Source: Enterococcus silesiacus (lineage in GTDB: Bacteria; Bacillota; Bacilli; Lactobacillales; Enterococcaceae). From it: a DNA stretch of 64,000 nt. Both the position numbers and the translations under genes were made by a program. Below are positions 9,585 to 15,968 of the stretch, in pieces (the stretch's first letter is position 1; each line of letters begins with the position of its first letter). Location: assembly GCA_001465115.1 (NCBI GenBank), contig CP013614.1, positions 1,488,001-1,552,000 of the forward strand. The letters are read 5' to 3'. The notes under the pieces were generated by a model, which did no database searches, was not told the DNA's origin, and was given only the letters and a program-made list of their open reading frames with translations.

Positions 9585-10338
9585 CTACAATATCCTTCTC
9601 TGATAAAGGTTGAAAATCGACTAAATCATCAAACACAATTGCTGGTTTTTTAGAAAATCTTATCTCTAACTGCTTATATCCTATAGAACTTCCTTCTAAA
9701 TCACCTGTTCCTTTTAATAATAATGTAGGTGCTTTTTCAGTTGGAATATCATATCGTTCTCTCAATGCTTGAACATTATTGTGAGTATTTGTTAACTGAT
9801 ATTCTAATTCATACATGGGTACTTCTGGATTGTACATTTTTTTAATATTTTTATATGTATCTAAATGATTAAAATCACCATACTGCACAAAAAAATTGAA
9901 ATTTTGTATTTTTTCTTTAATACTATTCTCATTCACATTATCAACTAGATGAAATCCTTCTTTATTATAAGTTACCTCGTACTTCTTTTTTGTAACTGGT
10001 TTACTCAAATCATTCCATGTTGTAAAAGTGTAATAATATCCCTTCGCTGTTCTTGTATTTCTGTTTAGCCTTAAAATCATCCCCTCTGTAAACAGCCCCC
10101 CATCTTCTGATTGACTAATGGACATACTAGAATCAAATACCCAAACTCCCTTATCATCCTTATCAAACTCGTCATCTCGATAGCCTTCCATATCATAAAA
10201 GCTCTCCAGATTTGGTGTTGGATACATTGCTAATACTTTATCAAAACTTTGTTCAATTTCTGCCTTATTTTTTGTTTCACATCCAGTTAATCCACTCATT
10301 ATAATTAATCCTCCTATAAATAAATATAATTTTTTCAA
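9577..10338 (-). CDS. Second DUF576/Csa1-type lipoprotein (orphan immunity paralogue)
   Basis: A 253-aa lipoprotein with the same signal peptide and Cys20 lipobox as the copy at 8211-8972. The first 70 residues are almost identical between the two (EGYRDD here, EGYRDN there). The middle (about residues 70-150) diverges strongly, and the C-terminal third is similar again. Such mosaic divergence is typical of tandem lipoprotein families in which specificity changes by recombination. It also uses a TTG start behind AGGAGG. It overlaps a destroyed lipase gene by 8 bases, so it is an orphan immunity gene, perhaps against the lipase of other strains (inference). Confidence 0.7.
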   Translation of the reverse strand: MKKLYLFIGGLIIMSGLTGCETKNKAEIEQSFDKVLAMYPTPNLESFYDMEGYRDDEFDKDDKGVWVFDSSMSISQSEDGGLFTEGMILRLNRNTRTAKGYYYTFTTWNDLSKPVTKKKYEVTYNKEGFHLVDNVNENSIKEKIQNFNFFVQYGDFNHLDTYKNIKKMYNPEVPMYELEYQLTNTHNNVQALRERYDIPTEKAPTLLLKGTGDLEGSSIGYKQLEIRFSKKPAIVFDDLVDFQPLSEKDIVDE

Positions 10339-10391
10339 AATATTTATCCTCCTAAACAGGATGAAATTTATTTACACCTTAATCAATATTT

Positions 10392-10435
10392 ATTTTACCA
10401 AAAGTAGAATGTAATAGATAGTTATATATTACATT
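10392..10435 (-). promoter_or_regulatory. Promoter region of the second lipoprotein gene with inverted repeat
   Basis: On the minus strand an extended -10 (TGG then TAAAAT, 10392-10400) is preceded by a perfect 9-base inverted repeat AATGTAATA / TATTACATT (10408-10416 and 10427-10435) with a 10-base spacer over the -35 zone. Confidence 0.5.
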
Positions 10436-10475
10436 TTCGTTATTTAATTTTAAATAATGTTACTTATTTATAGAT

Positions 10476-10515
10476 AAAAAAAGAGATAGTATGCTTTTTA
10501 GCTTACTATCCCTCT
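10476..10515 (-). terminator. Terminator after the FIVAR-like gene
   Basis: An imperfect stem (10482-10494 with about 10501-10515) is followed on the minus strand by a run of T. It lies 17 bases past the stop codon of the gene at 10532. Confidence 0.75.
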
Positions 10516-10531
10516 ACTTAGTATTATTATA

Positions 10532-10864
10532 TTAAACTAAATTATTAATTGCCTGTTGCAATGCTAGTGTAGCATTATCAATATCCGATTGACTAGCATT
10601 AGGATTCTCATATACACATTTGGCATCCGCTAGTTTAAACATCAAAATTGACCAACTATGCATACTATATTTATCTTCATTTAAATCTAACGCAATATTG
10701 TATGCCTCTAAGAGTTGATTTTTATTTACTGGTACAATTTCTATTTGCTCAGGTTCATTGTCTTCGATTGCAGGGTCTGCAATAATTTCATCTGCTGTTG
10801 TTGCTTCATTCGTTTCTAATTCTGTATTTTCAAATATTTCATTTTTTTCAACTATGCTCTCCAC
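10532..10864 (-). CDS. Acidic protein with C-terminal FIVAR-like domain
   Basis: A 110-aa acidic protein. Residues 1-45 are rich in Glu, Thr and Asn with no signal peptide. Residues about 48-110 resemble a single FIVAR three-helix module (LLEAYNIALDL, then YENPNASQSDIDNATLALQQAINNL). FIVAR modules are usually found in surface proteins, yet no secretion or anchoring signal is seen here. The start is GTG at 10864, and the ribosome-site-like AAAGGTGGAG overlaps it, so the true start is uncertain. The 3' end of this gene was copied into the remnant at 9182-9191, which marks the edge of the duplicated unit. It may be a truncated remnant of a longer gene. Confidence 0.5.
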   Translation of the reverse strand: MESIVEKNEIFENTELETNEATTADEIIADPAIEDNEPEQIEIVPVNKNQLLEAYNIALDLNEDKYSMHSWSILMFKLADAKCVYENPNASQSDIDNATLALQQAINNLV

Positions 10865-11187
10865 CTTTCTTTATTTTTATATGGATGACACCCATATAAA
10901 AATGTAGTCAAATCTTTCTAAAAAAATATACCTGCTCTTACAAAACTTCCTACATCTTTCATGCTCTCAAACTGGTATCTCATTTTTTAAAACATTATTT
11001 TATCAAGGGTATCGCTCTGTTCTACTTTCATCGTTCATCAGAAAAGAAAAATTACTATATTCTCAACAAAAAAGCAGTATTTTTGATAAATTGCTTTCTT
11101 AGTTTTTCATAAAAGCTCACTTTTTTTGTAAAAAAGGAACCAATAGACAAACACAAAGGTTTTATCTATTGGTTCCTTTAAACTTAT
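10865..11187. other. Intergenic region without a gene (323 bp)
   Basis: It holds a perfect 11-base inverted repeat (TTTTTATATGG 10874-10884 / CCATATAAAAA 10892-10902) just upstream of the FIVAR-like gene, a possible operator or 5' hairpin. At the far end lies the terminator of the fumarate reductase gene. I saw nothing else in the AT-rich middle. Confidence 0.6.
11133..11179 (-). terminator. Terminator of the fumarate reductase gene
   Basis: Perfect 15-base stem: 11133-11147 pairs with 11165-11179, with a T-rich tail on the minus strand. Confidence 0.9.
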
Positions 11188-12705
11188 TTATTTTTGTGCT
11201 GAAGCAAAGTTCGCTGCTTCTGTTCCAGATTGACGGCCAAAGATAATAATATCCGCCACAGCGTTTCCGCCGATACGGTTTGCCCCATGTAGTCCGCCAG
11301 TTACTTCACCAGCAGCATACAAGCCTTTGATTGGTGCTCCGTCTTCTTTTAATACTTCTGTTTTCGTATTGATTTTCACACCACCCATTGTATGATGGAT
11401 TCCGGGTGCGATTTTGATTGCGTAGTAAGGACCCGTTGATAAGTCATGATCCATACCTGTTGCGCGATTAAATTGAGTATCAGATTTTGCTTGAACATCT
11501 TTATTCCATTGCTCTACTGTTTCTTTTAATGCAGCTTCTGGCATATCGAAATTTTTTGCAAGCTCTTCGATTGTTTTGCCTTCTACAACAAAGCCTTGTT
11601 CATCATAAAAATCAATCGCTTTGGCACGATCACGAACGCCTTGATCGAAGACTAAGTAAGCTGATTTTTCTGGCAAAGCAGTAATAGCAGCTGAAACTTT
11701 ATCACGGGTATCCATTTCATTCACAAAACGGGCTCCTTCTTGTGAAGCTAAAATACCACCTTCACCACGAACAACCTCACCAATCAAGAATGATTTGTCT
11801 TGTTGAACAGTTGGATGGATTTGGATTTCTTTCATATCCACTGTGGCCCCACTAAGGTTTTCGATCATCTTGATCCCATCACCTGTCGTACCTTCTTGGT
11901 TTGTCGTTACGTAATCTTTTAATTTTGGATCGTATTTTTCTAGCATTTCTTTATTAGCACCGAAACCACCAGTTGTTACGATTACAGCGTTTGATTTAAT
12001 CTCTTTGGTTTCTTTGTCGTTTAGTTTGACTTTGACACCGTTGACTTGACCGTCTTTTTCAGTGATTTCTGTCACGTTTGCATTTACAAATAACGGGATT
12101 TTTTCTTCTTTGACATTGCGGACAAGTCCATCAACCAAGTAGCCACCGATTGCCGAACCATCAGCTGGACGATGTGTGCGTTTTTCACTCATCCCACCAG
12201 TGATTGTTAAGTTGCTAAGCTCGATGCCTTTAGTATCTAACCAATCGATTGCATCCGCTGAATGATCTACGAAAAAGCGTAATAACTCTTTATCATTGGT
12301 CCCTTTTCCACCTTTAAGTGTCTCTTCAAAGAATTTATCGTTACTGTCAGTGATACCTTCTTCTTTTTGGTATTTTGTTTCGGAAGCATTCATACCTGAT
12401 GACGATTTGATCGTATTGCCACCTGCAACGGGCATTTTTTCTAGAATTGCAGGATTCATTCCAGCTTCTTTGGCTTGTAAGGCAGCCGTCATTCCAGCTC
12501 CTCCTGCACCGATGATCACAATATCGTATTGATCTTCTAATTCGCTTAAATCTGTATAGCCATTGGCAGACGCTCCAGAAGTCACTTCTGTGCTTTCTTT
12601 GGATTCCTTACTTTTTTTTGTTGTCTTGTCTTGATCACTGGTACAACCTACAGCAATTCCAGCAAATAAACTCAATGATAGTAAACTCATGATGATTTTT
12701 TTCAT
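11188..12705 (-). CDS. Lipoprotein fumarate reductase flavoprotein (flavocytochrome c family)
   Basis: A 505-aa FAD-binding reductase that probably reduces fumarate outside the membrane. The lipoprotein signal (residues 1-21, ending AVGC) is followed by a Ser/Lys/Thr-rich linker. The FAD domain starts at YDIVIIGAGGAGMTAAL near residue 61. Active-site elements of soluble fumarate reductases are all present: the His of IHPT, the Glu/Arg pair in ARFVNEMDTRD (proton-donor Arg), the His-His of GIHHTMGG and the Arg of HGANRIGGNAV. There is no FMN-binding or haem domain, so electrons must come from partner proteins. A TGTGA-N6-TCACA site lies 76-91 bases before the start, suggesting Crp/Fnr-type control. 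It is monocistronic with a strong terminator. Other 2-enoate acceptors are possible. Confidence 0.85.
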   Translation of the reverse strand: MKKIIMSLLSLSLFAGIAVGCTSDQDKTTKKSKESKESTEVTSGASANGYTDLSELEDQYDIVIIGAGGAGMTAALQAKEAGMNPAILEKMPVAGGNTIKSSSGMNASETKYQKEEGITDSNDKFFEETLKGGKGTNDKELLRFFVDHSADAIDWLDTKGIELSNLTITGGMSEKRTHRPADGSAIGGYLVDGLVRNVKEEKIPLFVNANVTEITEKDGQVNGVKVKLNDKETKEIKSNAVIVTTGGFGANKEMLEKYDPKLKDYVTTNQEGTTGDGIKMIENLSGATVDMKEIQIHPTVQQDKSFLIGEVVRGEGGILASQEGARFVNEMDTRDKVSAAITALPEKSAYLVFDQGVRDRAKAIDFYDEQGFVVEGKTIEELAKNFDMPEAALKETVEQWNKDVQAKSDTQFNRATGMDHDLSTGPYYAIKIAPGIHHTMGGVKINTKTEVLKEDGAPIKGLYAAGEVTGGLHGANRIGGNAVADIIIFGRQSGTEAANFASAQK

Positions 12706-12780
12706 TTTTTCCCCACCTCAGTAATTTTTAGCTCAACAACTCTTATTTATTCAACTTGAAACAGACATATCCACCTTCAA

Positions 12781-12796
12781 TGTGAATGTAATCACA
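12781..12796. promoter_or_regulatory. Crp/Fnr-family operator (TGTGA-N6-TCACA)
   Basis: TGTGAATGTAATCACA is a perfect match to the 5+6+5 palindrome recognised by Crp/Fnr-family regulators. In Lactobacillales these include FlpA/B- and ArcR-type proteins. It lies 76 bases before the fumarate reductase start. A plausible -10 on the minus strand lies near 12744-12749. Confidence 0.7.
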
Positions 12797-12967
12797 TTAT
12801 TAAAGAAAAAAATATCTTTTAAATCGCAGACTTATTCCTGTTTTTCAAAAAAAGAACCCTAAGAATGTTACTCCTCTCACAATAAAATAACATTTTCTAC
12901 AAGATTTGTACTCTATTCTCTATTTTTTTAATCAATTTCTTATTTCTTTTCAGCCTTTATTCTTTGT

Positions 12968-12995
12968 TTGCCCATCATTTAATTTCTGCTATACT
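12968..12995 (+). promoter_or_regulatory. Promoter of the K+ transporter gene
   Basis: A -35 TTGCCC (12968-12973), 16-base spacer and -10 TATACT (12990-12995). AGGAGG lies 6 bases before the ATG at 13024. Confidence 0.7.
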
Positions 12996-13023
12996 TGTTT
13001 TAACGATATTCAGGAGGTCCATT

Positions 13024-14424
13024 ATGAATCGATTTCGGCTTTTATGGCTGGCTCAGCGCAAAGGAAGGCGTTTTATTTCTAATCATTTTTCATCTATTCA
13101 AATCATTGTTTCCTACTATATTCTTATGACGATTGTTTCTTACTTGCTTTTTTGTTTACCTTTTTTTAGAGAGCCAGGCTCTCAAGTTGGTTTTATTGAT
13201 ATGCTTTTTATGGCGGTTAGTACCGTAAGTGTCACGGGGTTATCTACCTTTGATATTAATTCTGTTTTTAACGATCGCGGCGTGTTGTTGTTGGAAGTTC
13301 TCTTTCAAGTCGGCGGTCTTGGAATCATGATGATTTCTACAGCCTTCATTATTCTGTCTAAACGGAGAATTTCCTTAAAACAGCGACAATTGATCATGAC
13401 GGATATGAATCAACCAAAATTAAGTGGTATTGTTCGTTTGATTCGAATCACATTTACGATTATCTTATGGTTTCAAGTGATTTTCGGGACCTTTTTCTCC
13501 ATCTATTTTTATTTTTCAGGCTATTATACAACTTGGCCAAAAGCGATTTTCTTTGGTTTTTATCAATCAATCTCAGCAGTCACTAACTCTGGATTCGATG
13601 TTACTGGAGATTCGATCATTCCATTTGCTCACGATTATCTTTTTTTGATTGTGATTATGTTCTTGATTTTCGTCGGGGGAATCGGTTTTCCAGTATTGAT
13701 GGAATTTCGCGAATGGCTATTCTTTAAGAAGAAAAAACGAGGTCTGCCTTTCCGCTTTTCCTTGTTTAGTAAAATTGCCGTATTGGCATTCGTGATTTTG
13801 TTTGTTGGTGGCACGGTGTTGATTTATTTATTGGAGAAAGATCATTTATTTATAGGTATGGGTGAAGTACAGCGCTGGATTACCTCAATGTTCTATTCGA
13901 TGACAACACGAAACGCCGGTCTTCAGATCAACGATTTAGGTGATTTTCAGGTGACTACTTTGATCGTATTTTCTCTTTTGATGTTTATTGGCTGTAGCCC
14001 TAGTTCAGTTGGCGGCGGTATTCGGACAACAACCGTTGCGATCATCGGTTTGTACTTATACTCTTTCTTGAAAAGCGAAGACAACATCAATGTGTTTGGA
14101 CGTCGCATCGATGATGATGATGTGAAAAAATCGATTGTCGTCTTTATGCTTTCGTTGATCATGTGTTTTTTTGCTGTTTTATTTTTAACGGCAACAGAAG
14201 ATCATCCCCTGATCGCGATTATTGTTGAAGTAGCTTCGGCTTTTGGTACAACTGGTCTGTCGTTAGGAATCACTGCTGATCTTACAACAGTTGGAAAACT
14301 GATGATTGCTCTATTAATGTTTATTGGCCGTATTGGTATGTTATATACTTTAATGTTATTCGTGCCAAAAGAAACACGAGATATTGGTTATGAATATCCA
14401 TCTGAAAAAATTATTATTGGCTAA
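13024..14424 (+). CDS. ktrB: K+ uptake transporter membrane subunit (KtrB/TrkH family)
   Basis: A 466-aa membrane protein that moves K+, and probably Na+, into the cell together with a cytoplasmic KtrA-type gating subunit, which is not in this window. It has about eight to ten hydrophobic segments. The four-repeat pore design shows filter glycines in contexts such as STVSVTGLSTFD, SAVTNSGFDVTG, STTRNAGLQ-like (SMTTRNAGL) and SAFGTTGLSLG. A TTG upstream at 12964 is in frame. The ATG at 13024 is preceded by AGGAGG and follows the promoter, so I chose it. It stands alone between two minus-strand genes and ends at a bidirectional terminator. Confidence 0.92.
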   Translation: MNRFRLLWLAQRKGRRFISNHFSSIQIIVSYYILMTIVSYLLFCLPFFREPGSQVGFIDMLFMAVSTVSVTGLSTFDINSVFNDRGVLLLEVLFQVGGLGIMMISTAFIILSKRRISLKQRQLIMTDMNQPKLSGIVRLIRITFTIILWFQVIFGTFFSIYFYFSGYYTTWPKAIFFGFYQSISAVTNSGFDVTGDSIIPFAHDYLFLIVIMFLIFVGGIGFPVLMEFREWLFFKKKKRGLPFRFSLFSKIAVLAFVILFVGGTVLIYLLEKDHLFIGMGEVQRWITSMFYSMTTRNAGLQINDLGDFQVTTLIVFSLLMFIGCSPSSVGGGIRTTTVAIIGLYLYSFLKSEDNINVFGRRIDDDDVKKSIVVFMLSLIMCFFAVLFLTATEDHPLIAIIVEVASAFGTTGLSLGITADLTTVGKLMIALLMFIGRIGMLYTLMLFVPKETRDIGYEYPSEKIIIG

Positions 14425-14429
14425 AAAAA

Positions 14430-14463
14430 CTTGCTCACCACAGCTAAAATTGTGGTGAGCAAG
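14430..14463. terminator. Bidirectional terminator between ktrB and the purine permease gene
   Basis: Perfect 13-base stem CTTGCTCACCACA (14430-14442) / TGTGGTGAGCAAG (14451-14463), with T-runs on both sides. Confidence 0.92.
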
Positions 14464-14467
14464 CTTT

Positions 14468-15742
14468 TTAAATCAATACATTAACAATCAAATAGATCAG
14501 GAACAGCCCTGAAATCAGCCACATTGGCAGTGAAAGCTCAGATTTTTTCCCGGCAACCCATTTCGTTAATGGATAGGCTACAAAACCAAACGCCATGCCA
14601 TCAGAAATATTCATGGTAAATGGTATCAAAACAATCATTAACATCGCAGGAAAATAGTCACTGAAATCATCAAAATGCAAGGTTTTGATTTGTTGGATCA
14701 TCAAAAATCCTGTTATGATGATCGCTGGTGCTAACGCCGAATCGGGAATATAAGAAAGAAATGGCAAAGCTAATAAAGCTAAGAAAAAGCAGATACCACT
14801 TGTTATTGAAGTAATCCCAGTTTTCCCACCCTCTTCAATTCCTGTCGCACTTTCAGCGGCAGCCACAGTTGGGCTTGTACCAAAAATACCTGACAGCAAT
14901 GTAATAAACCCGGTGACACGATACGCACGCAGATATTTTTTTTCATCTGCTTCTGGCATCAAGCCTTTGAGTAATCCCATTGATTCAAAAATCAAAATCA
15001 TGGATAGAGCAAAGACACCTAGCAAAAAGCTCTTAGAAAAAAAAGTACTAAAATCCAATTTCCCAAATATTTGCGGATAGTCTTTTAATCCACTCAAAGA
15101 AAAATGCTCTGTAGCAGTCACTAACCCCATCACATTAGCAATTACGGTGACAACAACAATCCCAATGAAAAAACTTCCTTGCACTCCTTTTAAAAAGAGA
15201 CACACGGTTAAAATCAATGAAAATAAGGTCAATAATGTCAAACTATCACTTAAAGGTGCTAACTGGGTAAAAGTATGTTCTCCTCGTATAATGAGATGTC
15301 CTTTTTCTAAACCAATCAAGACAAGAAAAAAACCGATTCCTACAGTAATCCCAGTTTTTAATGTTTCAGGAACCACTTCTGCAAACAATTTGCTTAATTT
15401 TGTAAACGCAACCATTAAATAAATAATTCCTGCACAAAAACTGACAGCCAGCGCTTGTTGCCAGGTCAAGCCCAAAGAAAGGACTAAGGTGTACGTAAAG
15501 AAAGAGTTCACACCCATCCCTGTCGTCAAAACAATTGGTGCATCTGCAACAAGTCCCATCAAAATCGACCCGATGATTGAGATAAAGATCGTTCCAAAGA
15601 TTGTCAGCTCTTTTGGCATTCCAGCTTCAGCTAAAATCATTGTATTCACCATTATGATATAAGAAATAGCGAAAAATGACGTTGTTCCAGCTAAAATTTC
15701 ACGTTTTATATCTGCTTTTTTGAGTTTTTTCCATTTAGACAT
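14468..15742 (-). CDS. Purine permease, AzgA/PbuG-like (NCS2 superfamily)
   Basis: A 424-aa polytopic membrane protein with about 12-14 hydrophobic segments. The N-terminus (TTSFFAISYIIMVNTMIL, then VLTTGMGVNSFFTY) and the EEGGKTGITSI motif match the adenine/guanine/hypoxanthine permease branch related to PbuG, PbuO and AzgA. This differs from the NAT-type permease at 37695. It probably imports purine bases by proton symport. It is placed directly after the PFOR unit and upstream of the Se/Mo island, in keeping with purine use. GGAGG precedes the ATG. The upstream region carries a 7-base inverted repeat and a cre-like sequence. Confidence 0.88.
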   Translation of the reverse strand: MSKWKKLKKADIKREILAGTTSFFAISYIIMVNTMILAEAGMPKELTIFGTIFISIIGSILMGLVADAPIVLTTGMGVNSFFTYTLVLSLGLTWQQALAVSFCAGIIYLMVAFTKLSKLFAEVVPETLKTGITVGIGFFLVLIGLEKGHLIIRGEHTFTQLAPLSDSLTLLTLFSLILTVCLFLKGVQGSFFIGIVVVTVIANVMGLVTATEHFSLSGLKDYPQIFGKLDFSTFFSKSFLLGVFALSMILIFESMGLLKGLMPEADEKKYLRAYRVTGFITLLSGIFGTSPTVAAAESATGIEEGGKTGITSITSGICFFLALLALPFLSYIPDSALAPAIIITGFLMIQQIKTLHFDDFSDYFPAMLMIVLIPFTMNISDGMAFGFVAYPLTKWVAGKKSELSLPMWLISGLFLIYLIVNVLI

Positions 15743-15839
15743 GAAGGTCCTCCTTATATTAACCGCGTAGTAGGCTCGTTCAATTCTGAGTAAAAATAAA
15801 TAAACTTACTTAATAAAATTATTTTTTACTGAAATTACA

Positions 15840-15873
15840 ACACTGTAAGGATACCACAGTGTAAACGCTTTTT
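15840..15873. promoter_or_regulatory. Inverted repeat and cre-like site upstream of the purine permease gene
   Basis: Arms ACACTGT (15840-15846) and ACAGTGT (15856-15862) flank a 9-base spacer. They overlap TGTAAACGCTTTTT (15860-15873), a 12-of-14 match to a CcpA cre site. Either could control the permease gene 100 bases away. There is no experimental support. Confidence 0.4.
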
Positions 15874-15920
15874 GAAATTTCTGAAGAATTTTTTATTTTA
15901 ATTATTTTTATGCTAAAAAA

Positions 15921-15963
15921 AGCAACTGAGATCAACCCTTGGTTGCTTTTGATCTCAGTTGCT
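15921..15963 (-). terminator. Terminator of the flavodoxin-Nfn-PFOR unit
   Basis: Perfect 15-base stem (15921-15935 with 15949-15963), followed by seven T on the minus strand, just past the PFOR stop codon. Confidence 0.9.
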
Positions 15964-15968
15964 TTGTC

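Larger units (their letters stand above)
12706..13023. other. Divergent intergenic region between fumarate reductase and K+ transporter genes (318 bp)
   Basis: It holds the Crp/Fnr-type site at 12781-12796 on the reductase side and the promoter of the K+ transporter gene at 12968-12995. The middle (about 12800-12960) is AT-rich with no gene seen. Confidence 0.7.

Noticed and set aside
15743..15968. Possible purine riboswitch ahead of the purine permease gene
   Set aside because: None of the conserved purine aptamer loops (such as the TATA..GATATGG and CCGTAAA-type segments) is present on the minus strand.
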